NCBI GenBank assembly: GCA_001600355.1
Contig: BCJU01000006.1
Span: 121,803-185,802 of the forward strand
Direction: 5' to 3'
DNA from: Meira nashicola
Taxonomy: Eukaryota; Basidiomycota; Exobasidiomycetes; Exobasidiales; Brachybasidiaceae
Length of the DNA stretch: 64,000 nucleotides
Shown here: piece after piece, positions 39,550 to 49,410 of the stretch
Position numbering within the stretch: the first letter of the stretch is position 1
Layout of the letters: each line of letters starts with the position of its first letter
Made by a program: the position numbers and the translations under genes
The notes under the pieces: generated by a model
Seen by the model: only the letters and a program-made list of their open reading frames with translations
Told to the model about the DNA's origin: nothing
The model's database searches: none

Positions 39550-39569
39550 ATATATATATATATATATAT
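39550..39569. repeat. (AT)n microsatellite
   Basis: An AT dinucleotide run directly upstream of the dehydratase start, on the promoter side. Its length may vary between strains. Confidence 0.9.
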
Positions 39570-39949
39570 CTATTTATATCTTTAAGTATCTTTATCATAC
39601 CACACAAAAATTGCATTTAACCGTGCTATTTAGCCGTCGGATTAAATCGTTAGCCGGAGAAGCTATTTAGCCGTACAATTTAGCCGTTGATAAAAATCAT
39701 GTATTACGCAGATCTAGAGACGCGTGAGCTTATGCTGATGCGGTGCCGAGAAAATCCTTATCATGAGTTTAAGAAAACCTTATCTTCTTCCATTGTGGAG
39801 ATATGACATTTATGTACCTTGCAAGCGAGATTATTCAACGTTCTTTGATAGACAAGTAAAAAGGTATATAATATGGTATATTTATCAGTATTTCATGATC
39901 ATGTAGCAATTCATACTACCTCCCCCACTTATATTGCAAAACACACATC
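39570..39949. promoter_or_regulatory. Divergent promoter with five ATTTAGCCGT-type repeats
   Basis: Within 75 bases there are three exact ATTTAGCCGT words (39628-39637, 39665-39674, 39678-39687). Two variants also occur: ATTTAACCGT at 39615-39624 and CGTTAGCCGG at 39648-39657. All are in the same orientation. CGG (reverse of CCG) is a typical zinc-cluster half-site, and the Zn2Cys6 gene at 41304 is adjacent, so this is a good candidate operator for both divergent genes. A TATA-like stretch (GTATATAATATGGTATA) lies near 39863-39880 on the nitrilase side. Confidence 0.6.
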
Positions 39950-41054
39950 ATGCCAGTAATTAAACATAAACGTGTCGCAGCTGCTCAAGCGGAATCGGCT
40001 TGGTTAGATTTGAAAGCTGGTATTATTAAAACTAAAAAGTTAATCAAAGAAGCTAAAGAACAAGGAGCAGATTTATTAGTCTTACCCGAACTTTGGTTGC
40101 CAGGTTATCCATGGTACCTTTGGACTTTACCTTATGGAGCAACAATTCCATATACTTTACAATATCAACAAAATTCAATGTCAACAGATAGTAATGAAAT
40201 GAAAGAAATTCAAAAAGCTGCAGCTGAACATTCAATTTCTGTTTCTTTCGGATTTGCAGAAAAACGTCAAGGTTCAATTTATATGAGTAATGCATTAATT
40301 CTTAGTGATGGATCGATTGCATGTTTACGTAGAAAATGGAAACCAACAGGAATGGAACGTGTAATTTTTGGTGAAGCATCAGGAGATGTGTTTAATAATG
40401 TGGCTTTTGATGATTCATTAGGATTTAATGTCGGAAATTTACAATGTTGGGAACACATTTTACCTTTACTTAAATTTCAAACATTTACAAAACATGAACA
40501 AATTCATGCAGGTTCTTGGCCACCAATCTTTCCTCATGGTGGAATGGAACATTTTGGAATGAGTTTTGAAGGTATTGAAAGTATAAGTTCAGTTTATGCA
40601 ATGGAAGGTCAATGTTATAATGCAATGTCAACTGGTTTAGTTTCTGCAGAAGGCGCAAAAAAAATTGGATTGGATTATGCTTTAACGGGTGGAGTACCAC
40701 CTCCAGGAGCGTTTGCAATTCCACCTGGTGGAGGATAGTGAGTATACTATATATGAAACCCTTTAAAAAAAATACTGATAAAGCTCTGTCTTTTTCACTA
40801 ACAGCGCTGCTATATTTGGACCTGACGGAAGGAGAATAACCAAAGCAATCGACCCAGCACAAGAAGGATTCGCAATTGCTGATATTGATCCTATTCAAAT
40901 CAATTTAGCTAAACAATTAGCAGATCCAGTTGGACATTATGCCCGGCCAGATCTAGTCACGATCAGCTTTAACACAGAAGAAGTTGCAGTAGTTGCAAAG
41001 AAAGACAAGCAAACTTCCTCTCCTCCAAAAAAATTAGAGTCAATCGAGCCTAAA
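39950..41054 (+). CDS. Nitrilase/cyanide hydratase-type C-N hydrolase, two exons, 345 aa
   Basis: Exons 39950-40737 and 40805-41054 join across a 67-base intron (donor GTGAGT, acceptor ACTAACAG), giving YAAIFGPDGRRI. The triad is Glu47 in LPELWLPGYP, Lys128 in CLRRKWKPTG and Cys165 in LQCWEHILPL. The long insert around HAGSWPPIFPHG and the tail GHYARPDLVTI are typical of fungal aliphatic nitrilases and cyanide hydratases. Activity to acid or to amide cannot be settled from sequence. The C-terminal tail is Lys/Pro-rich. Divergent partner of the aldoxime dehydratase, it likely acts on the nitrile that enzyme makes. Confidence 0.92.
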
Positions 41055-41303
41055 GAAGAAGTTGAAGTGGTAGGGAATGGATATAAATAGATTACGTGTA
41101 CTGAATTACCGCTATAGTTTATATCCGATTAGTGGCTTTTTGTTAATTTGCTGCATGATGCTCTCTATGCGTGAAAGGAATGAGCCGGCGTTAAGTCGTT
41201 AAAATAAAAAACGTATTTAGCGTCAGATAAAAGATAAGAAACCGGATTTTACCCGAGGTGTTCTTTAATCAATCTTGCGTCTTCTCTTTACACTCGCGAT
41301 GAT

Positions 41304-42959
41304 ATGGAAATCCAACCTAAAAAGGTCAAAAGGAGAGGTTCTCAAGCTTGTACGTTTTGCAATAAACGAAAGATTCGATGTGATGGAAGTGATCCATGTG
41401 GAGAGTGTAAGTTACGAAAGCAAAGATGTTTATATTCACATAACCGAATTAAAAGAGGACCGAAGAAGGGAAAGAAGTGGGAGCATACAAATGATAACAC
41501 GACACCTTCTACATCACAGTCACCTTTGACATATGATGAATTAGGTTATTCGCCCGTTTTATCACCTCCTTCGATTTCTTATTTGGTCACAATCTTTTGG
41601 CATAACATTCATCCCATTTGGCCAATATTTGCACGTTCAGGAATAGATGACATATTGAAGTTATCATATAAAGAACCATTACTGTTTAGTGCTATACTAG
41701 CTATAACTGCAAAAACACAAGCCCATTCTTCGAACGATCATAATCAAAACAATGAAGTATATATATCAAGACCAACTATTAGTCAAGAACAACTTGCGAC
41801 ACTTATCGATCAAATTCGAAAAAGTGTAGGAAATAAACGATTACCATTACGTATTCAAAGTATTCAAATATATATTTTGATGGCTTTAAGTGAATTAGGA
41901 GGAGGAGCGCATGATTTTGCATTTCATTGTAGTGCACAAGCAAGTTTGATGTCAATCGAAATGGATTTACATAAAAAGGAAAATCAATCAACCAGTGAAA
42001 AAACAACATTTTGGTGTGTTTATATTTTGGATAAAATGTTGGCGGTAATGTTGGGAAAACCGATGTTATTACGTAAATCTGATATCAGTTGTCAACCCAA
42101 GTTTATCGATCAACCGCCTTCAGAATTCAAGGAAGGAGATTCGCATTTACTCATTTATCAAGAATATGTTAACCTTTTGTTGATCTTGCAAGATATCATC
42201 GAGGAAGTATATTCTCATTCTGCATGCTTGACACGCTCTCGAAGTTCTGATGGTCTTGGAGAGTCTTATTTATATTCTGTAAAAGTTATACAGCACAAGC
42301 TAGAAGAATGGAAAGAAGGTTTACCAAAATGGATAGAACAACAATGGCAAGATAATCGTTCGAATGTGGATTTTGAAAGTAACAACACATTCCTTCTTCA
42401 ATCTATCACTCTAGAAGCTTGGTATCATGCATGCTTTTTATTGCTTCACAGACCTCTATTTGCATTTCAACAAGAGCAAGGTTCAGTACAGCATACTTGC
42501 AGTAATAAAGAAGACCAAGTTCAAAGAGGTCATAAAATCGTTTGCCAAAGTGCAACTTCAATAACAAAATCTTTAAGGTCTTATCAAAAGCGAAATACGG
42601 CACGTTGTATACCTTCTTCTTGGATATTTTTAACTTTTTTAAGTGCAGTAATTCATATTACTTGTTTACATGAAAAAACATCATTAAAAAGGTTTATTGA
42701 ACCACATAAATCTTGCTTTGATGATTGCATTGTACTTTTATGTGAAATTTCTCAAACTTGGAAACATGCGGGAAAGCAAGTGACGAACTTATACGTTATA
42801 AATACACAACTTGTTCAATCAAACAGGACCAACTTTCAATCGAATATCAATATTTCTCAAGATACTGTATCCACTTCAACTACAGGAGAGGTAGATATTG
42901 ATGTACTTTGGAATGATTTATTGCTCAGCTTTGAGCCAGGAGATGCGGTGTTGGGTTGA
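41304..42959 (+). CDS. Zn2Cys6 transcription factor, 551 aa
   Basis: Zinc-cluster regulator with Cys at 16, 19, 26, 32, 35 and 42 (CX2CX6CX5CX2CX6C) and a basic linker (RIKRGPKKGKKW). The fungal-specific transcription factor domain follows (about residues 85-400), with ILDKMLAVMLGKPMLLRKSDI as a recognisable block. It is intronless. An overlapping out-of-frame ATG at 41299, five bases upstream, could reduce initiation. It lies directly downstream of the nitrilase and is the nearest regulator to the aldoxime/nitrile pair, so it is the likely pathway-specific activator (inferred from position). Confidence 0.92.
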   Translation: MEIQPKKVKRRGSQACTFCNKRKIRCDGSDPCGECKLRKQRCLYSHNRIKRGPKKGKKWEHTNDNTTPSTSQSPLTYDELGYSPVLSPPSISYLVTIFWHNIHPIWPIFARSGIDDILKLSYKEPLLFSAILAITAKTQAHSSNDHNQNNEVYISRPTISQEQLATLIDQIRKSVGNKRLPLRIQSIQIYILMALSELGGGAHDFAFHCSAQASLMSIEMDLHKKENQSTSEKTTFWCVYILDKMLAVMLGKPMLLRKSDISCQPKFIDQPPSEFKEGDSHLLIYQEYVNLLLILQDIIEEVYSHSACLTRSRSSDGLGESYLYSVKVIQHKLEEWKEGLPKWIEQQWQDNRSNVDFESNNTFLLQSITLEAWYHACFLLLHRPLFAFQQEQGSVQHTCSNKEDQVQRGHKIVCQSATSITKSLRSYQKRNTARCIPSSWIFLTFLSAVIHITCLHEKTSLKRFIEPHKSCFDDCIVLLCEISQTWKHAGKQVTNLYVINTQLVQSNRTNFQSNINISQDTVSTSTTGEVDIDVLWNDLLLSFEPGDAVLG

Positions 42960-42985
42960 AAATTGTACTACATATTAATTGATCA

Positions 42986-43780
42986 TCACTTGAGACCTAA
43001 TATTTGAATAACGGAATTGGCTTTTAATCCGATACGTTCATATACCGGTCTTCCAGCTTGAGTGGCATGTAATGTTGCTCGGTTGAAACCGGTAGCTTGA
43101 TAACCTTCATAAATTGCTTTTCGTGTGACTGATTCGCCATAGCCTCGTCTTTGAAATTGAGGTTCAGTTGCAACCAAGATAACAAACAAGCAACCATTAT
43201 TTGGATATGTACCTGCACAACAAACTGGCTTATCACCATAATAACCAACGAAAGCAAAAATTCTCTCCGACCAAAGCTTTGAATTTTGAAAAACTGGCAA
43301 GACATCTAACTCAGGTATACCGTATCCACGTGCATTTATAGTTGCAAAATCATTCAAGTGTTCTTGTGTTCTTACACGTTCAAATCGAAGATCTTGATGA
43401 AATGGTTTGGAAATTGAAGATATAAATCCTGACATACCATAACAGTTCAACATATACTTGAACCCTGTCTTTTCATAAATTATGTCAAGCTTTGCTCGTG
43501 CTTCTGTAGTGAGTAATTCTTCGAATAACCAGAAAACTCCAGAATGTTTACCATTTTTCATCAAATCACGAGAAAATAAAAGACGATTTTCGAGATCTTC
43601 TTCAGTCACATTAGCATCATTGAAAGAGAGAGAATTAAAAAAGAGGAAACTGCATTCTGCCCAACGTATCGCAACTCCGTTTTCTGTTCTTGCTTTCGCT
43701 CCTAAATCCTCAATGACTGCTTTCCATGTTATCAAAAGTTGATTTGAAGATTCTAGAGCACCTTCTACTGTTCCAATCAT
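42986..43780 (-). CDS. GNAT-family N-acetyltransferase, 264 aa
   Basis: Predicted acyl-CoA-dependent acetyltransferase. The conserved acetyl-CoA loop is ATEPQFQRRGYGESVTRKAI, preceded by a beta-strand (CLFVILV) and followed by LHATQAGRPVYERIGLK, the usual motif B region. The N-terminal half (about 140 residues) is less conserved and probably binds substrate. It is intronless. It converges on the transcription factor with only 26 bases between the stops. The substrate is not known; detoxification of an amine is one possibility. Confidence 0.85.
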   Translation of the reverse strand: MIGTVEGALESSNQLLITWKAVIEDLGAKARTENGVAIRWAECSFLFFNSLSFNDANVTEEDLENRLLFSRDLMKNGKHSGVFWLFEELLTTEARAKLDIIYEKTGFKYMLNCYGMSGFISSISKPFHQDLRFERVRTQEHLNDFATINARGYGIPELDVLPVFQNSKLWSERIFAFVGYYGDKPVCCAGTYPNNGCLFVILVATEPQFQRRGYGESVTRKAIYEGYQATGFNRATLHATQAGRPVYERIGLKANSVIQILGLK

Positions 43781-44215
43781 GATGAATTATGATCATGCAG
43801 TAGTCAAGATTTAATGTACCAAACAGAAACAAATATTAAGGTACAAAGAACGGGCCTTCCTTGGAAGAAGCGTGCAACTCTCTGACGTAGTGCATGTTTG
43901 AACTAAAGTGACATGACACGTAAATTTTAATCAATGTCACTCAATTGTGCATTAACATATTCCAATTTATGCATAACAATTTTAAACTTTTCCATACACG
44001 CTGTTTTATCTGTTGCTGAGCACAATTAGCGGATTACGTGTGCGGACTTAAGATAAAGGAACTGCATTGACTGGTAAATTGCACAAAAGATCCATTTCCT
44101 TGTTTTCTGGTCTTGTCTTTTTCGACATGCTAAGAATGAAAGGTAGGTATAATGGTGACACATTATATTATTTAGCACATATTTCGGCAATTGTTTTGAG
44201 TATAATTTATCTGTA
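43781..44215. other. Intergenic region
   Basis: About 435 bases between the acetyltransferase start and the 3' end of the NmrA-like gene. No coding frame, repeat or clear motif was seen. Confidence 0.4.
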
Positions 44216-45203
44216 TTATTTAGCTAGGAAAGCATCAACTGGATTTATTTCTGGAACGAATCCTACCTTTTCGTTATCGTTGTGAGTCTCTTGGGAAGAT
44301 TCATAAAACTGTGTGTATTGAACAAATGTCAAGACAGACTCAGCTGGATTATTCGGGTTTGAATTCGGAATCATCATCTTTTTTGCCGTGTCTAAATCAA
44401 TCGCATTTATACTCCATTTTACTCCACTTCTCTTTTCTACTTCTGAATATAATTCTTGCCAACTGATTCTTGCACCTACACAATAAAGTTGTTTATCCGT
44501 AAGTTGTTCTCGGGAAAGATTATTAAATGCTGATCCTAGGAAACTGCCAACATCATTTTCGTTTGTGACAGTAAATTTATTCAATCCTCCACCCACAAGA
44601 GAGGCAGTATGTTTATTTTCGTCAGCGAAAGAGACTCGCAGAAAAGCGCCACGATTAGCAAACATTCCGTTGCATATAGTAAGATAGCGAAGGTTTAGCT
44701 AATTATTGAAGAAATAAACTAAGATTAGCAAATAATAAGCTTCTTTTTTGTTTTATAATATAACTCACCTCATCATTTAGCCACTTTCTAAATTGAACAT
44801 GTCCACCATGAAAAGGGTTTATAGGTGGATCATTTCTGGCTTCTAATTGTGCATGATCCATACCAAAATCATTAGGAACAAAAAGTTCCACTTTTGCCTC
44901 AGCCGCAGCTTTTGCTAAATTTTCACTAAAATTCTTTCCTTTTCCGTCAAAAGTACGAAAGACAGATAAAGCATCAATGACAACTTGATTACCCTTCATT
45001 ATTTCTGATAAAGCTTTTTGATCATTATAATTGACATGAAAAACGCGAACTCTTGTATCGATTTCATTGTCGTTTATCTGTTTTGACTCTATCCGACGAA
45101 GAACGCTCACTTGAAATCCATGCTTAACCAAAGCTTGAACGATAGGCTTACCAAGATTACCCGTACCTCCAGCCACAACGAAAGATTTAAAAGGTCTAGA
45201 CAT
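44216..45203 (-). CDS. NmrA/isoflavone-reductase-like NAD(P)-binding protein, two exons, 305 aa
   Basis: Exons 44769-45203 and 44216-44698 are joined across a 70-base intron (donor GTGAGT, acceptor AATTAG). The join gives WLNDELNLRYLTICNGMF, normal for the family. The Rossmann motif VVAGGTGNLGKPIV is near residues 9-22, and FVPNDFGMD lies near residue 110. The C-terminal half carries the substrate region. Relatives are NADPH-dependent reductases of isoflavones or phenylcoumarans, or redox-sensing regulators without activity; the sequence does not separate these. It lies next to a dihydroflavonol-reductase-like gene in the same orientation. Confidence 0.88.
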
Positions 45204-45546
45204 TATATTTCAGTAAGGGAAGGTATACGAATAATTAAGTATAAGATATGATATCAGCTTCTTTATATATACGTTATTGTTCTTATGAATTCTCGAAAAT
45301 ATTTGTTAGAATTACTTACTAGTCCGTCTTTCTTTACCTGACGGGCCTCGCGCAGAGTAAGCGGCCTTTATGCATTAGCTCTTAAAATGACTCAACGGGT
45401 CCCTTGACTTTATAAATTATAGCTATACTGTGTCAAGCGTAGTGATGGAGTAACATAGAGGAGTCGGCAAATAGCCGCGGGTTTTACGGCATCGTAGAGA
45501 GAAGTACTAAACAAGTTTTATAAAAATAATAAATTATCGGTCATAA
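45204..45546. other. Promoter of the NmrA-like gene
   Basis: About 340 bases. A GCGG-rich island (ACGGGCCTCGCGCAGAG near 45342) and an AAATAGCCGCGG word near 45468 are visible. No gene. Confidence 0.4.
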
Positions 45547-46670
45547 TTATTCGGGTTGACCGATATATTTTGCAAAAGTCTCCACAGCACTGTGCATAGG
45601 ATAAATCGATAAAGACTTTGCATCTTCATCACGCCAAGGGACAACTAGTTCACCTTTGTCTTTGTTTGCTTGAGAAAGTTTTGTCAAAATTTCTTCGTCC
45701 CAATTAACATCTTGAATGGTTGCAACATACTTTAAAGCTTCAAAAGCATGCAGAATTGTTTGAACAATAAAGTAAGATTGCAAAGAAGAACCAATAAAGT
45801 ATGGATTTTGAATATTTCCAAAAACTGCATTAATATGTGCTTTTGCTGTATCACGAACATCCGCAGAAGTTGTACTTGCATTATTATCTAGATTTTGTTT
45901 AGGATCTTCGAACCAAGTTCGGTAAACTGAATTGCTTCCAGTGAATTTGTTTTCCAAAGGATCCGCATGAGGACCTAAAAGAAGAGAAGGAATTAAAATC
46001 GTTGTGTTGAAATGTGGCTTATTTTCTTCTACCCATTTGCGTATAGCTCTTTCACTTAAAGATTTACTGGCACGATACATAAGACCGACATGAGTCAACT
46101 TTTCGGCTTCTTCCCTTGTTACTGGCTGAAGTGGAAGAAAAGATCAGAAAGAGTATTGAAATATATTGCATAAACTTAAACACTCACCAATAAAGATTCT
46201 CGCAGTAACTCCCCACTAGATTGAGTTAGTGAAGTATACCTTGCGACCACAGAACCAGTGATGACCAAACTTTTAATGTTTTGATGTTTTGCGGCAGAAG
46301 TTAAAGCGTTAAGAGCACCATTAATTGCAGGATCGTAAAAGTCTTTCGATGGATTTGTACTGACTTGTCCTAGTTGAAAGATGGGAGATGCAGTATGAAT
46401 GACACGAGAAACTCCTTTAAATGCTTCCGTATAAGCATCATTTAATTGAGTAATATCAGGAACATAAGCGAATTTGAGAAGTCCCGATTTAACTTGTTCG
46501 CTGAAGACTGCTTCAAGACGTTTTGAAGATTTTTCGGATCGAGCGATTGCCAACGTTTTAACATTCTTCTCTAAGAGTTGAGAGACAACGTGGAATCCTA
46601 AAAATCCATTGGCTCCAGTAACTGCGCAAACTTCACCTTCCGAGACTTTAAATTCGTTGAAAGAAGACAT
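45547..46670 (-). CDS. NAD-dependent epimerase/dihydroflavonol-4-reductase-like protein, two exons, 353 aa
   Basis: Exons 46188-46670 and 45547-46125 join across a 62-base intron (donor GTGAGT, acceptor CTTCAG), giving ESLLPVTREEAEKLTHVGLM. Extended short-chain dehydrogenase of the GRE2/ketoreductase type. The cofactor motif VTGANGFLGFHVV is near residues 17-29, IHTASP follows and the active site is YRASK (YxxxK), then LIPSLLLGP. Such enzymes reduce ketones or aldehydes with NADPH. The substrate is not assigned. Its A/T-rich promoter is unremarkable. With the NmrA-like gene it forms a pair of reductases near the aldoxime/nitrile module. Confidence 0.9.
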
Positions 46671-48038
46671 TGTTTTTAGATGGTGATTGAGCGAGATTAA
46701 TGAGGTTAAAAATTATTTTTTTTTGATAAAGTAGGTGTATTTATACCTTTTTTTTATTATATGCGTTCCTACTTCGACATAACTTTCAATCTTTGGTACC
46801 ATTATAACGCCGGACTTTTACTGTGTATATTTTTCCATTTTTCCGAAAATGATAGACTACAGGTACAATTATTATTCCGGCGGCGGATATTCCCTCTCCT
46901 CTTTGGTACGCCCGCGCCCTGTGTTTGGTACAACTATATATGTACGTACCTGGCGCTAAACTTTATTTCCGAATTGCTTATTATTCCGAATTCGATTACG
47001 CATAGTAAGCAAGAATGTAGACAAGATTCACTTATTTTAATCTGTTATACTTTCATTCTAACGATCCAAGGAAAAAATTGTCGGTTACTTTGAGAATCGT
47101 AGGAAGCCAGAGGGGCTATAGAACTGGATGACGTATTCAACAGCATTATTAATTCTGGATGTATATATATATATATATATATATCGAACGGTTTCAAGGT
47201 CTTCATGATTTCCTTCCCCTACGATAATCTTATAACCGATTCCGATGCTTCGAACAGGCAAAATTATATATTTGGTTTGTCAAAAGACAAAGTTATAACC
47301 ATGTGATATTGTCAAATTCACAAAGTCATTACTTTTATGGTGTTCTAAAATTTTCTAGCCATACTGATTTGCTATACTAAAATCTAACAGATCAAGCAGT
47401 GGAAACTTCTTTCTAATTCAAAGAGGCAACTTTTCTATAGATTTTTGGTATTAATCACGTATCGAAAGATCAAGAAAGACAATATTACGCTTAAATATTT
47501 CCGCCAGGATGAATAAAGAGTTGCTTAAGAATTTCATCAACACTTTCAGTAATCGATAGAAACATAAAAATGGGATTCAATAGGAAAGTGAAGAGTGAGC
47601 TCAAACAGCACGACTTCACTCTTATAGAGCTTTACACAGCCGCGCTTCTTCGAAAAGAAAGACAATAAACCTTTGAGAGGGGCCACTGACTTCTGCTTAA
47701 AAGCTAGTACCATACCTAGTATTTTTTTATGAATAGCGCTTCTCCCTGCTTTCAGCCTTGGAACAGTAATGTACTGAAAGACGCTACTTTAGGACCACTG
47801 ACTTGTTTTTCACTTAAATGTCAAGAAAATCAAATGCTGACAATGGTACTCCTTGCAGATGGAATAAGCAATATTCCGTTGGCAATTGAGACAAATTAGA
47901 TTAGTAACCTCTGCCATTTTAATCCCACAAATAGCTTCAAGATGCGATTTGCATCATCGTAATCATTTGTATTTACAAAGATTTCTATTACATTAAGTCT
48001 ATGATTGAAACTCTATAACTTTAGAAGTGTGCAAAATT
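46671..48038. other. 1.4-kb non-coding region
   Basis: I found no gene here. An open frame at 46761-47093 is the antisense of A/T-rich sequence and shows no domain. An (AT)n microsatellite lies at 47162-47184. A small GC-rich island (ATTATTCCGGCGGCGGATATTCC near 46870-46892) may belong to the promoter of the reductase at 46670. No RNA structure was recognised. Confidence 0.4.
47162..47184. repeat. (AT)n microsatellite
   Basis: A dinucleotide run of about 23 bases in otherwise unremarkable non-coding sequence. Confidence 0.9.
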
Positions 48039-48702
48039 CTATTGCTTGACAAAATAAGACTGCATATAAGTTTGGACGGATTTAGCATCCCATAAAAGAA
48101 GGGTATGTGGAATAAGGATTGTAGTTGTCTACAAAGGTTGAAAAATAATAGGAAATAGTTAGAATGATATCATATCACAAAAGATAAAATCGAAAACTTA
48201 CATCAAAATCGAAATCTCCTACAGGAACAGCTCCCATTCGTTTATAAACAGTCTCTATAGTCGGATTATCTCTCAAGGTTAAAACTCCAACATTTTCTTG
48301 GCCTATCACAAATGATTTAGAGTCATGTGCTTGCTGAACTAAACTCCCCAGTAAATTGAAGCCGACTCCTTTACTTTGAAGTCTATTATCAACAAAATAA
48401 CATAATATTTCCGATTTACAATCAAAATCATTGAAATATGGCTTTTTGGGACCAAATTCAATGTATCCTACTAAATTATTTGTTTGAGGATCGATAGCCA
48501 TTCTTGTTAATGTTGTAGGATTGCTTAAATTCTTCTGTCTTGTTTTTAAATAATCTTTTGGAAATTGATCAGATTTATAATATTCTTGTGGACCAAGTTT
48601 ATTCTTTTGCGTAAATGCAAAACGTAAGCAAGCGACACAAAAATCTCTAATTTTCGGTGCATCCTCTAGTTCAGCTTTACGATAAGTGAGTGTATTAGAC
48701 AT
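48039..48702 (-). CDS. GNAT-family N-acetyltransferase, two exons, 196 aa
   Basis: Exons 48202-48702 and 48039-48128 flank a 73-base intron (donor GTAAGT, acceptor TTTGTAG). Without splicing the frame would end after about eight more residues; splicing gives a longer tail (TILIPHTLLLWDAK). The CoA-binding loop appears as CYFVDNRLQSKGVGFNLLGSL, where the usual Q/RxxGxG/A is present as QSKGVG. MAIDPQTNNLVGYIEFG precedes it. The second exon is assigned from splice sites and frame, and its sequence is less clearly homologous. The substrate is unknown. Confidence 0.75.
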
Positions 48703-49410
48703 TGTGTTGATATTGTATAAAGTATAAAGAGGGTAGTATGAGGATTGACGTTGGTGGATGACAATTTCGCTTTAGGAAGAAGAAAGGGTTTTATTTTATA
48801 TATATGTATGCAAATATGACATTTCCACTGAGTCATGATTAGTACAGGATAATTGGATACGCGCAGAACACGTATAAGAGCAACACACAAACACTTTTCA
48901 TCATTTAGGTGCATATGTTATCGGCAATATACGGCCCATTTGTATAAACAAACAAGATTGACAGCAGTGCAGGATGATCTAATGCAACTCTTTTCGTTTG
49001 CGCACGCATGTATAATATTATAACTTCTTCCAAGGCTAATGTAGATAACAGAAAAATGCCAATTCTCTACATTCATATAAACAGCCGAGGGAAGAGTAAC
49101 GTCAGTATTTATGTAAACAGATTTTTTAAACGGGCTATTTGTTTAAAACGGGCTATTTGCAGCATGAAAAAGAATTTAGCTTTCCTCGTGCCTGAATTCC
49201 ATCGATTTTCCCTGCATACATTTAGGCGTACATGAACTAGCGTCCTTTGGGGTTGTGTCTTAAAAAATTCATTATCTTCTTTAATATGATTAAAAGAATA
49301 CACACACACACACACATTATCACGACCAATCCTGTTTGTGTCTTGCTTATAATTCATCATCAACACCACGACATCTGAAAGACTTCTTATAGACAATACC
49401 ACACGAAAAG
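48703..49410. promoter_or_regulatory. Divergent promoter of the acetyltransferase and P450
   Basis: About 700 bases. A near-duplicate AACGGGCTATTTG word occurs at about 49128 and 49146, separated by about 18 bases, and a (CA)n run lies at 49300-49316 close to the P450 start. No gene is supported. Confidence 0.45.
49300..49316. repeat. (CA)n microsatellite
   Basis: A dinucleotide run within 100 bases upstream of the P450 start codon. Confidence 0.9.

Noticed and set aside
44067..44285. Small hydrophobic frame on the plus strand
   Set aside because: Overlaps the end of the NmrA-like gene and lacks further support.
46761..47093. 110-residue frame in the 46.7-48 kb gap
   Set aside because: Aromatic-rich and A/T-driven, no start context or domain; treated as chance.
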